This document shows, piece by piece, positions 17,611-25,644 of a stretch of 64,000 nt of DNA; the stretch's first letter is position 1, and every line of letters starts with the position of its first letter. The notes beneath the pieces were generated by a model that saw only the letters and a list, made by a program, of their open reading frames with translations, did no database searches and was not told where the DNA came from. The stretch lies in NCBI GenBank assembly GCA_002356635.1, contig CP023454.1, forward strand, positions 1,844,501 to 1,908,500, given 5' to 3'. The stretch is from Rhodobacteraceae bacterium QY30 (GTDB lineage Bacteria; Pseudomonadota; Alphaproteobacteria; Rhodobacterales; Rhodobacteraceae). The translations under genes were made by a program, and so were the position numbers.

Positions 17611-17662
17611 GCACCCGGGACGTACCGTCATGAAACCTTCACTGGACCCGGTCAGAAACTTC

Positions 17663-17681
17663 CCATATTCAGGAAATATGG
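17663..17681 (+). promoter_or_regulatory. candidate ArsR operator overlapping the start codon
   Basis: CCATATT and AATATGG form a perfect seven-base inverted repeat around CAGGA. The right arm contains the ATG of the arsR-arsC fusion, and the spacer contains its likely ribosome site (AGGA). A repressor bound here would block transcription of its own gene, and the hairpin could also affect initiation of translation. Confidence 0.65.
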
Positions 17682-18520
17682 AACAGATTACCGCCAGCCT
17701 TGCCTTCGCCACCCTCGGCCACCCGGGCCGGCTTGCGGTGTTTCGCCTGCTGATGCGCTTCGCCCCCCAGGGCGTCCGTCCCACCGAAATCGCTCAGGCG
17801 CTGGGGCTGAAGCAGAACACGCTGTCCCATCACCTCTCCGACCTTGTCGCCGCAGGCCTGGCCCAGGCCGAACGGCGGGGCCGGTCACTCTACTACGCGG
17901 CCAACCTCGACACGACCGAAGGTCTGATCGGGTATCTCGCCCTCGACGTGGGCCGCGGCCGCCCCGATCTGCTTGTTCCGTTTCTTCACAAGGAAGGGTC
18001 CGCCATGCGTGACACCGGTTTCAACGTGCTGTTCATCTGCTCGGGCAATTCCGCCCGCTCGATCTTTGCCGAGGCGCTGCTGCGCGACCTGGGCAACGGC
18101 CGCTTCCAGGCCTACTCCGCCGGAACGCGTCCCAATACCGAACTCAACCCCTTTGCGCTCGACATCCTCGCGCGGAACGGACATGACGTCTCGGGCCTGC
18201 GCTCCAAGCACATCGCCGAGTTCCAGGGTCCCGGCGCGCCGGTCATGGACTTCGTCTTCACCGTCTGCGACACGGCGGCCGCCGAGGAATGCCCACCCTG
18301 GCCCGGCCAGCCCATCACCGGCCACTGGGGCCTGCCCGATCCGGTCAAGGCCACCGGAACAGACGCCGAAAAGGCGCTGGTCTTCGCGCAGACCTATGCC
18401 GCCCTCCGCCGCCGCATCTCGGCCTTCGTCGAACTGCCCTTCGCCTCGCTCAGCGCGCTCTCGCTGCAAGCCAGCGTCGACCAGATCGGCACCGATGCGC
18501 TCAGCCAGGAAAAGGCCTGA
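17678..18520 (+). CDS. arsC: ArsR repressor fused to thioredoxin-type arsenate reductase
   Basis: Two domains in 280 residues. Residues about 1-95 form an ArsR winged helix ([14 protein letters not shown], then [16 protein letters not shown]). Residues about 113-260 form a low-molecular-weight phosphatase-like arsenate reductase. The P-loop CSGNSAR (Cys121-Arg127) is the CX5R nucleophile site, and Cys197 and Cys205 ([10 protein letters not shown]) match the resolving pair of the Bacillus-type, thioredoxin-dependent enzyme. It reduces arsenate to arsenite. I start at MEQIT because ArsR homology begins there; an upstream ATG at 17630 is possible. The gene leads the operon with GAPDH and arsJ. 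Confidence 0.92.
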   Translation: MEQITASLAFATLGHPGRLAVFRLLMRFAPQGVRPTEIAQALGLKQNTLSHHLSDLVAAGLAQAERRGRSLYYAANLDTTEGLIGYLALDVGRGRPDLLVPFLHKEGSAMRDTGFNVLFICSGNSARSIFAEALLRDLGNGRFQAYSAGTRPNTELNPFALDILARNGHDVSGLRSKHIAEFQGPGAPVMDFVFTVCDTAAAEECPPWPGQPITGHWGLPDPVKATGTDAEKALVFAQTYAALRRRISAFVELPFASLSALSLQASVDQIGTDALSQEKA

Positions 18521-18524
18521 TCCC

Positions 18525-19535
18525 ATGCCCCGCATTGCCCTGAACGGCCTTGGCCGCATCGGTAAACTCGTGCTGCGCGACCTGATCGACACCGGGATCG
18601 ACGCCGAGATCGCCCTTCTGAACGATCCGGCGGGCGACGCCGAACAGCACGCCCTGCTGATGGAATTCGACAGCGTCCACGGCCGCTGGAAAACCCCCGT
18701 CGCCCATGCCGACGGAGCGCTGGTCCTGAACGGCCAGAAGATCCGGCTGACCCACGAACGGACCATCGAGGCGCTGCCGCTTGCAGAACTGGGCATCGAC
18801 TTCGTCGTCGACTGCACCGGCGTCTTCAAGACCGCCGCGAAGATCGCGCCCTACCACGCTGCCGGCGCGAAGAAGGTCGTGGTCAGCGCTCCGGTCAAGG
18901 ATGGGGGCGCGCTGAACCTCGTCTACGGCATCAACCATCACCTTTATGACCCGCGCGAACACCACCTGATCACCGCCGCGTCCTGCACCACGAACTGCCT
19001 CGCGCCGGTGGTCAAGGTCATCCACGAAGCCCTGGGCATCCGCCACGGCGCGATCACCACGATCCATGACGTGACCAACACCCAGACGATCGTCGACCGC
19101 CCGGCCAGGGACATGCGCCGCGCCCGCTCGGCGCTTCTGAACCTGATCCCCACCACCACCGGCTCGGCCACGGCGATCACGCTCATCTACCCCGAACTCA
19201 AGGGCCGCCTCGACGGCCACGCCGTGCGCGTGCCGCTTCTGAACGCCTCGATCACCGATTGCGTCTTCGAAGTCGGACCCCCCACCACCGCCTCCGAAGT
19301 CAACGCCCTCTTCCAGGCCGCCGCCGAAGGTCCGCTGAAGGGCATCCTTGGCTATGAAACCCGCGCCCTCGTCTCAACCGACTTCACCAACGATCCGCGC
19401 TCGTCCATCATCGACGCGCAGTCGACCCTTGTGGTGAACGGCACCCAGGTCAAGGTCTTTGCCTGGTATGACAACGAATGGGGCTATGCCTGCCGCCTGG
19501 CCGACATCGCCCGAATGGTGGCCCGAACCCTCTGA
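18525..19535 (+). CDS. ArsJ-associated glyceraldehyde-3-phosphate dehydrogenase
   Basis: A 336-residue GAPDH with the NAD fold at the N-terminus ([15 protein letters not shown]), catalytic Cys154 in SCTTNCLA and the C-terminal [11 protein letters not shown]. It starts five bases after the arsR-arsC stop and is followed by arsJ. In such arsenic operons the enzyme uses arsenate in place of phosphate to make unstable 1-arseno-3-phosphoglycerate, which ArsJ exports. Its placement marks it as this dedicated paralogue rather than the glycolytic one. Confidence 0.93.
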   Translation: MPRIALNGLGRIGKLVLRDLIDTGIDAEIALLNDPAGDAEQHALLMEFDSVHGRWKTPVAHADGALVLNGQKIRLTHERTIEALPLAELGIDFVVDCTGVFKTAAKIAPYHAAGAKKVVVSAPVKDGGALNLVYGINHHLYDPREHHLITAASCTTNCLAPVVKVIHEALGIRHGAITTIHDVTNTQTIVDRPARDMRRARSALLNLIPTTTGSATAITLIYPELKGRLDGHAVRVPLLNASITDCVFEVGPPTTASEVNALFQAAAEGPLKGILGYETRALVSTDFTNDPRSSIIDAQSTLVVNGTQVKVFAWYDNEWGYACRLADIARMVARTL

Positions 19536-19540
19536 TCCCC

Positions 19541-19594
19541 CTTCATCTTGGCCGAAATATCCTCGGGGGGACCGGGGGGCAGACAGCCCCCCGG
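19541..19594 (+). repeat. dispersed intergenic hairpin element, copy A
   Basis: The element begins CTTCATCTTGGCCGAAATAT, then a short G-rich link, then CCGGGGGGC-AGACA-GCCCCCCGG, a nine-base perfect stem. It lies between the GAPDH and arsJ genes and reads in their direction. Closely similar elements occur at 42701-42748 and 45113-45157. The hairpin could stabilise the upstream message or reduce readthrough into arsJ. Confidence 0.75.
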
Positions 19595-19619
19595 AACCGC
19601 CCCGGGAAGGAGAACGCAC

Positions 19620-20879
19620 GTGACCGCCACATCGCCCGTCAATCCGCTGCGCGCCTATGCGGCGGTGACGGCCGCCTACTGGGCCTTCATGCTTTCGGAC
19701 GGCGCGCTGCGGATGCTGGTGCTTTTGCACTTCAACGGCCTGGGCTTCTCGCCCATCCAGCTGGCCTGGCTCTTTCTGCTCTATGAGGTGGCGGGGATCG
19801 TCACGAACCTGGGCGCGGGCTGGCTTGCCGCACGCTTCGGCCTTGCCTCGACGCTTCATGGCGGGCTTGCGCTGCAGATCGCGGCCCTTGTCGCATTGGC
19901 CCAGCTTGACCCGGCCTGGGGGGGCACCGCCTCGGTCGTTTTCGTGATGGCGGTCCAGGGCGTCTCGGGCGTGGCCAAGGATTTGGCAAAGATGTCGTCG
20001 AAATCCGCCGTCAAGCTCCTTGCACCCGCGGGGGATGGCGGGCTGTTCCGTTGGGTCGCTTACCTGACTGGATCCAAGAATGCCGTGAAGGGCACGGGTT
20101 TCTTTCTCGGCGCGGCACTCCTCGGTCTTGCAGGATTCAAGGTGGCCGTCTGGGGCATGGCGGCCGTGCTTGCGCTGATCCTCGCCGCGGTCGTCCTGTT
20201 CCTGCCCGCCGGACTTCCCGGCCGGATGACGTCCGAGGACAGCTGGAGCGGCTGGCGATCGAAGGATGTCCGCGTCAACCGGCTGTCCCTTGCCCGCCTG
20301 TTCCTGTTCGGCGCGCGCGACGTCTGGTTCGTGGTCGGAATCCCGGTCTATTTTCAGGCCGTGCTGTCCGACGGCAGCCCCGCCGGCCGACGCGAGGCCT
20401 TCTTCCTGGTCGGCGGCTTCATGGCGCTCTGGATCATCGCCTATGGCGCGGTGCAGGCCCTCGCGCCACGGATCCTTGGCGCCAGGGGCCAGCCGGAAGA
20501 CGCCATCACCAATCGCGCCATTCTCTGGGCGGGGCTCCTGGTGCCCATCCCCTTCACGCTGGCGCTGGCCGCCTGGACCGTCGACGGCCCGGCGCCCTGG
20601 CTGACGGTCACCCTCATCGCGGGGCTTCTGGTCTTCGGCTTCGTCTTCGCGGTCAATTCCTCGGTCCATTCCTACCTGATCCTGGCCTTCGGCGACGCGG
20701 CGCGGATCACGCGGGACGTGGGGTTCTACTACATGGCCAACGCGGCCGGGCGGCTTCTGGGAACGCTCCTGTCCGGCCTCAGCTTCCAGCTGGGCGGCCT
20801 GCCGCTCTGCCTGGCCACCGCGGGGGCGATGGCGGGCTTGTCCTGGCTGGCCGCGCTCAGGCTGCGCCTGTTGGCCTGA
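19620..20879 (+). CDS. arsJ: ArsJ, MFS exporter of arsenylated 3-phosphoglycerate
   Basis: A 419-residue, 12-segment major facilitator protein. It opens RAYAAVTAAYWAFMLSDGALRMLVLLHF and has MAVQGVSGVAKDLAKMSSKSAVK in the cytoplasmic region, both characteristic of ArsJ. It is paired with the GAPDH gene upstream, which supports the name. The GTG at 19620 has AAGGAG seven bases upstream. Its last 23 bases overlap, tail to tail, with the convergent MFS gene. Confidence 0.9.
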   Translation: MTATSPVNPLRAYAAVTAAYWAFMLSDGALRMLVLLHFNGLGFSPIQLAWLFLLYEVAGIVTNLGAGWLAARFGLASTLHGGLALQIAALVALAQLDPAWGGTASVVFVMAVQGVSGVAKDLAKMSSKSAVKLLAPAGDGGLFRWVAYLTGSKNAVKGTGFFLGAALLGLAGFKVAVWGMAAVLALILAAVVLFLPAGLPGRMTSEDSWSGWRSKDVRVNRLSLARLFLFGARDVWFVVGIPVYFQAVLSDGSPAGRREAFFLVGGFMALWIIAYGAVQALAPRILGARGQPEDAITNRAILWAGLLVPIPFTLALAAWTVDGPAPWLTVTLIAGLLVFGFVFAVNSSVHSYLILAFGDAARITRDVGFYYMANAAGRLLGTLLSGLSFQLGGLPLCLATAGAMAGLSWLAALRLRLLA

Positions 20880-22062
20880 GCAGGAACAGCGCCCCCAGCG
20901 CCGCCGCCCCGATCCCCGCCGTCACCCAGACCGCGTCTACCCCCCAGGCGGACAGCGCCGCGCCGAAGATCAGCGGCGCCCCCGCCTGAAGGATCCGCGC
21001 CGGCGCACCCAGCCAGCCCAGGCGCTGGCCGTAACCCGCAGGCCCGAACAGCGCCAGCGGCAGCGTGCCCTTCGCGATCGTCAGGATGCCGTTCCCCGCC
21101 CCGTGCAGCAGGGTGAAGGCCGAAGCGGCCGGTCCACCGACCACCAGCAGCACGACGGCCGCCAGCGGATGCGCCGCCGCCGCCAGCCGCGCCGAAGCCA
21201 GCGGGTGGAAACGCCGGAGGAACCCGAACTCCAGCATCCGCGCGGCCACCTGCGCGGGGCCGATCAAGGCGCCCGCTGCCAGCGCCGCCGCGCTGCTGGC
21301 CCCGGCGGCCTGCAAAAGACCTGGCAGATGCGCCGCCATGGCGGTCGAGGTGAACCAGGTCGCCGCAAACACAAAGGCCAGCAGCGCCATCGCGAAGGGC
21401 GGCGGGGACGGTCCTTCCGCGACCGGCAGCACCGGCGCGGCCGTCGCGGATGCCGCAGCCCGCGGCAGGATCAGGTTCAGAGGCAGCGCCAGGAACAGAT
21501 GGATCGCCGCCCAGCCCAGACAGGCTTCGCGCCAACCCCAGACCGAGAGCATCATTCCCGACAGCGGCCAGCCCACGGTGCTGGCAAATCCCGCAATCAA
21601 CGTGATCCCGGTGATCGGGCCGCGGGCCTGGGCACCATAGATCCGGGCCAGCGTGGCAAAGGCCGCCTCGTAAAGCCCGAGCCCCATGCCGATGCCCACC
21701 ACGCCCCACCCCAGGAACAGCACCGGACCCGACGGCGCCAGCGCCAGCCCCACGAGCCCGGCCGCGAATACCAGGTTCGAAACCGCCAGCACACCGCGCC
21801 CGCCCAGACGGTCGATCCGCGCCCCCGCCGACGGCCCGACCGCCGCCGAGATGACCATCGCCATCGAAAAGGCCGCAAAGATCCAGACCGGCGACAGGCC
21901 CAGGCTGCTGGCCATCGGTCCGGCCAGTACCGCAGGCAGGTAATAGCTGGATGCCCAGCCGATGGTCTGTGCCGTCCCCAGCGCCGCGACCACCCGCCCC
22001 GACCGCGCTGGCGGCAGGGTCAGACGCGCCGCGGCCCGGGGCAGGATCGTCCCGCCGCTCAT
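20857..22062 (-). CDS. MFS efflux transporter, ArsK-like candidate
   Basis: A 401-residue protein with about 12 hydrophobic segments in the MFS layout; the loop after TM2 is GPSAGARIDRLGGRGVLAVSN. Its ATG overlaps the stop of an arsR-family gene (ATGA), so the pair forms a regulator-pump operon facing arsJ. This layout matches the ArsR2-ArsK pair of Agrobacterium, where ArsK exports trivalent arsenicals and antimonite. The substrate here is an inference from position. It could be a generic drug or metabolite pump. Confidence 0.72.
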   Translation of the reverse strand: MSGGTILPRAAARLTLPPARSGRVVAALGTAQTIGWASSYYLPAVLAGPMASSLGLSPVWIFAAFSMAMVISAAVGPSAGARIDRLGGRGVLAVSNLVFAAGLVGLALAPSGPVLFLGWGVVGIGMGLGLYEAAFATLARIYGAQARGPITGITLIAGFASTVGWPLSGMMLSVWGWREACLGWAAIHLFLALPLNLILPRAAASATAAPVLPVAEGPSPPPFAMALLAFVFAATWFTSTAMAAHLPGLLQAAGASSAAALAAGALIGPAQVAARMLEFGFLRRFHPLASARLAAAAHPLAAVVLLVVGGPAASAFTLLHGAGNGILTIAKGTLPLALFGPAGYGQRLGWLGAPARILQAGAPLIFGAALSAWGVDAVWVTAGIGAAALGALFLLRPTGAA

Positions 22063-22382
22063 GCCGGGCCACCCTCGCCCGCGTCCGGCGCGGGTCCGCT
22101 CTCCACGCAGCATTCCGCCGCCAGATCGTCCAGAAGCGCCCGCATCTCGGCATAGTTCGTGCGGCAGATCAGCGACGTTCCGGCCCGGTCCTGCAAGATC
22201 AAGCCCACCGAAAGCAGCGTCCGGCAATGGTGTGACAGGGTCGAGGCCGGGATGGCCAGCCGTTCCTGGATCTGACCCATGGCCAGCCCGCCATCGCCCG
22301 CCCGGACGAGAAGCCGGTAGATCCGCAGCCGGGTCGGATTTCCCAGGGCCTCAAGCCGCGCGGCGGTCTGTTCGATGTCCAT
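22059..22382 (-). CDS. ArsR family metalloregulatory repressor
   Basis: A 107-residue winged-helix repressor: LEALGNPTRLRIYRLL, then IPASTLSHHCRTLLSVGLI as the recognition region. Near the C-terminus Cys91 and Cys92 are adjacent (LAAECCVE). That pair resembles the trivalent-metalloid site reported for ArsR2-type proteins; Cys53 and Cys73 are other thiols. It overlaps the MFS pump gene by four bases and is preceded by a palindrome at 22401-22420. Confidence 0.88.
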   Translation of the reverse strand: MDIEQTAARLEALGNPTRLRIYRLLVRAGDGGLAMGQIQERLAIPASTLSHHCRTLLSVGLILQDRAGTSLICRTNYAEMRALLDDLAAECCVESGPAPDAGEGGPA

Positions 22383-22400
22383 GCTTCCCCCCGAGTCTCA

Positions 22401-22420
22401 CCATTCTTCTAGAAGCTTGG
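22401..22420. promoter_or_regulatory. candidate operator for the second ArsR
   Basis: A perfect ten-base palindrome CTTCTAGAAG flanked by CCA and TGG gives a 20-base imperfect dyad (16 of 20 positions symmetric). It starts 19 bases upstream of the arsR start codon, the expected place for autorepression. Confidence 0.6.
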
Positions 22421-22471
22421 AAATAGCGGATCAACTCCGCAGGACACCGACGCCGCCCGGCAGCGGCCGCG

Positions 22472-23443
22472 TCAGCGACCGTGGGGCTCGTCGTAGTCGA
22501 GGATCGGGTTGATCGGCAGGATCCGGTAGGGATTTATCGTGTCGTGGCTGTAGTGATAGTGGCGCACGATATGGTCCATCCGCACCGTCTCGCGCACGCC
22601 CGGCCACTGGTACAGCGCGCGGGTATAGGCCCAGAGGTTCGGATAATCGATCAGCCTGCGGCGGTTGCACTTGAAATGCAGGTGGTAGACGGGATCGAAC
22701 CGGATCAGCGTCGTGAACAGCCGCCAGTCGCATTCCGTCAGCCGGTCCCCCAGCAGAAAGCGGTGCCGGGCAAGATGGCCTTCCAGCCCGTCCAGGCAGT
22801 CGAACACGTCGTGCACGGCCTCGTCATAGGCGGCCTGCGTGGTGGCGAAACCGGCGCGGTAGACCCCGTTGTTCAGCGCAGGGTAGATGCGGGCGTTCAT
22901 CTCCTCGATCGCGTCATGCAGGGCGGCGGGACAATAATCGTACCGGTTGCCGGTGATGCCGTCGAAGGCCGAGTTGAACATCCTCAGGATCTCGGAGGAT
23001 TCGTTGCTGACGATGGTGTCGCGCACCCGGTCCCACAGCACCGGCACCGTCACCCGCCCCGTGGCGTCGGGCTTGGCGCGCAGGTAGACATCGCGCAGGA
23101 ACGCGGCCCCGTGAAGGGTGTCACCGGTTGCGCCAGGGAAATCGGTCGCAAAGGTCCAGCCATCGGCCAGCATGTCGGGATGCACGACCGAGATGCCGAT
23201 ATGCGGCACCAGGCCCTTGAGGCTGCGCAGGATCAGCGTCCGGTGCGCCCAGGGGCACGCGTAGGAGACGTAAAGGTGGTAGCGCCCCGAAGCGGCGGGA
23301 AAGCCGCCCTCGCCCGATGGGCCGGGCGCGCCGTCGGGCGTCACCCAGTTGCGAAACCGCGACGTGTCGCGCTGGAACCGGCCGCCCGTCGCGCCGGTGT
23401 CATACCAGCTTGCGTCCCACTTGCCATCGACCAGCTTGCCCAT
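22472..23443 (-). CDS. glutathionyl-hydroquinone reductase (Xi-class GST)
   Basis: A 323-residue GST-fold protein. The catalytic cysteine is in YVSYACPWAHRTLI, the hallmark of the Xi class, which removes glutathione from glutathionyl-hydroquinones. It also has the N-terminal RFQRDTSRFRNWV stretch and the C-terminal RFDPVYHLHFKCNRRRL block of the YqjG/PcpF family. It is transcribed alone. Its placement beside the arsenic locus may be chance. Confidence 0.93.
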   Translation of the reverse strand: MGKLVDGKWDASWYDTGATGGRFQRDTSRFRNWVTPDGAPGPSGEGGFPAASGRYHLYVSYACPWAHRTLILRSLKGLVPHIGISVVHPDMLADGWTFATDFPGATGDTLHGAAFLRDVYLRAKPDATGRVTVPVLWDRVRDTIVSNESSEILRMFNSAFDGITGNRYDYCPAALHDAIEEMNARIYPALNNGVYRAGFATTQAAYDEAVHDVFDCLDGLEGHLARHRFLLGDRLTECDWRLFTTLIRFDPVYHLHFKCNRRRLIDYPNLWAYTRALYQWPGVRETVRMDHIVRHYHYSHDTINPYRILPINPILDYDEPHGR

Positions 23444-23584
23444 GCCCCGTATCCCTTCCTGATCCGGGGGTCAGGGTCGCCGATCGGGGCGGCGGGATCA
23501 ACCGGGGACGGCGACGCGTTCGGTTCGCAGGTGCGGACCCCCTTGTGCGGGACCGAAGCCGCAGGGCGCGGGAAGATGCAAAGA

Positions 23585-23608
23585 CGCCGCCGGGCAAAGC
23601 CGGCGGCG
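23585..23608 (-). terminator. probable terminator of the proXWV operon
   Basis: CGCCGCCGG and CCGGCGGCG form a perfect nine-base stem around a six-base loop, about 27 bases after the proV stop. The downstream T-run on the transcribed strand is short (TCTTT), so termination may be moderate. Confidence 0.65.
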
Positions 23609-23634
23609 CCTGTGGCCCTTTCGGAAGAGGTGGC

Positions 23635-24666
23635 TCAGACGCCGCCGACCAGCGCCGCGACGATGGTCGCGCTGTCGATCACGCCCAGCGGACGGTTCTG
23701 GCCGTCCGTGACCGTCAGGCGGTCGGCACCCCGGGCAACCAGGTGCTTCATCGCATCGTCCAGCGAGGTTCCGGCCGCCACCGAAGCGGCAGGCAGCGCC
23801 GTGTCGGCCCGCAGCGGCGACATCGCCTTCTCGACGTGGATGACACGGCCCCGGTTCACCTCGCGCACGAAGTTCGCGATGTAGTCGTTGGCCGGTTTCA
23901 GCACGATGTCCTGGCTGCTGCCCATCTGGATGATCTCGCCGTCGCGCAGGATGGCGATGGAATCGCCCAGCCGCAACGCCTCGTCCAGATCGTGGGTGAT
24001 GAAGACGATGGTCTTGCGGATTTCCTTCTGCAGGTCCAGCAGCACCGACTGCATGTCGACCCGGATCAGCGGATCAAGCGCCGAGAAGGCTTCGTCCATC
24101 AGAAGGATGGGCGCGTCGTTCGACAACGCCCGCGCCAGGCCCACGCGCTGCTGCATCCCGCCCGACAGCTGGTTGGGGTACTTTTTCTCGAACCCCTTCA
24201 GGCCCACCCGTTCGATCCAGCGCATCGAGGTCTCGATCCGCTTTTCCCGAGGGACGCCCTGCACCTCGAGCCCGTAGCCGGTGTTTTCCAGCACGGTGCG
24301 GTTCGGCAGCAGCGCGAATTTCTGGAACACCATCGCCGTTTTGTGGCGGCGGAATTCCCGCAGGGCCTCGGGCGACATCTTCACGACATCGTCGCCGCCC
24401 ACCAGCACTTCGCCCGCCGTCGGGTCGATCAGCCGGTTGATGTGGCGGATCAGCGTCGACTTGCCCGACCCCGACAGGCCCATGATCACCTGGATCTGGC
24501 CCGCTGCCATGTCCATGTTGATGTTGTTCAGGCCCAGCACCGCGCCATATTTCTCGTTCAGCTCGGTCTTGGTGGTTCCCGTGCGGACCTTCTCGATCAG
24601 CGCGGCCGCGTCGGGCCCGAAGATCTTGTAAAGGTTGCGGATCTGGATTCCGATCGGCTCAGCCAT
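23635..24666 (-). CDS. proV: glycine betaine/proline betaine ABC transporter ATP-binding protein
   Basis: A 343-residue ATPase of the ProV/OpuAA type. Walker A is GLSGSGKST, the signature is LSGGMQQRVGLARAL and Walker B is ILLMDEAFSALDP. The C-terminal region (about 275-343) is a CBS-like regulatory segment, shorter than the tandem CBS of E. coli ProV. The long N-terminal part (FGPDAAALIEKVRTGTTKTEL) is characteristic of the family. It overlaps proW by eight bases. The system takes up compatible solutes in osmotic stress. Confidence 0.94.
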   Translation of the reverse strand: MAEPIGIQIRNLYKIFGPDAAALIEKVRTGTTKTELNEKYGAVLGLNNINMDMAAGQIQVIMGLSGSGKSTLIRHINRLIDPTAGEVLVGGDDVVKMSPEALREFRRHKTAMVFQKFALLPNRTVLENTGYGLEVQGVPREKRIETSMRWIERVGLKGFEKKYPNQLSGGMQQRVGLARALSNDAPILLMDEAFSALDPLIRVDMQSVLLDLQKEIRKTIVFITHDLDEALRLGDSIAILRDGEIIQMGSSQDIVLKPANDYIANFVREVNRGRVIHVEKAMSPLRADTALPAASVAAGTSLDDAMKHLVARGADRLTVTDGQNRPLGVIDSATIVAALVGGV

Positions 24667-25546
24667 GGACGACCTCGGTGTGCTTTTGCAGGCGCTTGCC
24701 GAAAGCCTGGCTCACGCGGTCGAAGATGATGGCGATGCCGACGATGGCGAAGCCGTTGAAGACACCCAGCGTGAAATACTGGTTCGAAATGGCGCGCAGC
24801 ACCGGCTGGCCCAGGCCCTGCACCCCGATCATCGACGCGATGACCACCATGGCCAGCGCCATCATGATCGTCTGGTTGATGCCGGCCATGATCGTGGGCA
24901 GCGCCAACGGCAGTTGCACCTTCGTCAGCTTCTGCCAGCCGTTCGAGCCGAAGGCATCGGCCGCTTCCAGCATGTCGGCATCGACCAGGCGGATGCCAAG
25001 GTTCGTCAGGCGGATGATCGGCGGCATGGCGTAGATCACCACGGCGATCAGGCCCGGCACCTTGCCGATGCCCAAGAGCATGACGACCGGGATCAGGTAG
25101 ACGAAGCTGGGCATCGTCTGCATGACGTCAAGGACCGGATTGATGATCGCCTGCATCCGGTTCCACCGCGCCATGGCGATGCCCAGGGGAATGCCGATGG
25201 CAATCGAGATCACGGTGCAGACGAAGATCATCGAGATCGTCTTCATCGTGTCTTCCCACATGCCGAAATAGCCGATCAGCAGAAGGGTCACGGCGGCGCC
25301 GACGACGATTTTCCAGTTGCGGCTGCCGAACCAGGCGATGGCCATGATCAGCAGGAAGATGACGATCCATGGGGTATTCGTCACAAATCGCTCGGCATAG
25401 ACCAGAAACAGCCGGAGCGGCTCGAAAAAGGCCTCCAGCGCATCGCCGTAGGCGCGCGTGAAGCCGCGGAAGGATTCGTCGATGGCCTTTTTCAGGTCGC
25501 GCAGCAGCGCGTCATCCATCTGGGGGAACTTGGACAGGAATTCCAT
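24659..25546 (-). CDS. proW: glycine betaine/proline betaine ABC transporter permease
   Basis: A 295-residue permease with the inner-membrane transport fold. MDRHL-type frame alternatives were ignored; the correct frame has six or more hydrophobic segments and the EAA loop ADAFGSNGWQKLTKVQLPLALPTI. It also has IPLGIAMARWNRMQ, shared with ProW/OpuAB. The N-terminal 50 residues form a hydrophilic extension before the first segment, as in ProW. It is separated from proX by about 98 bases containing a strong hairpin. Confidence 0.93.
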   Translation of the reverse strand: MEFLSKFPQMDDALLRDLKKAIDESFRGFTRAYGDALEAFFEPLRLFLVYAERFVTNTPWIVIFLLIMAIAWFGSRNWKIVVGAAVTLLLIGYFGMWEDTMKTISMIFVCTVISIAIGIPLGIAMARWNRMQAIINPVLDVMQTMPSFVYLIPVVMLLGIGKVPGLIAVVIYAMPPIIRLTNLGIRLVDADMLEAADAFGSNGWQKLTKVQLPLALPTIMAGINQTIMMALAMVVIASMIGVQGLGQPVLRAISNQYFTLGVFNGFAIVGIAIIFDRVSQAFGKRLQKHTEVVHG

Positions 25547-25592
25547 GTGCGGAAGGGTCTCCGAAGGGCGCCAATCCAGGCGCCGGAAATGA

Positions 25593-25628
25593 GCCGGGGG
25601 GCGATGCGGTGGCGCACCGCCCCCCGGC
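25593..25628 (-). other. hairpin between proX and proW
   Basis: GCCGGGGGGCG and CGCCCCCCGGC make an 11-base perfect stem with a 14-base loop, just after the proX stop. There is no T-run. In ABC operons such a structure after the binding-protein gene often protects its mRNA and raises binding-protein output relative to the membrane genes; that role is inferred here. Confidence 0.65.
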
Positions 25629-25644
25629 CGATGGAGGGCTCAGA

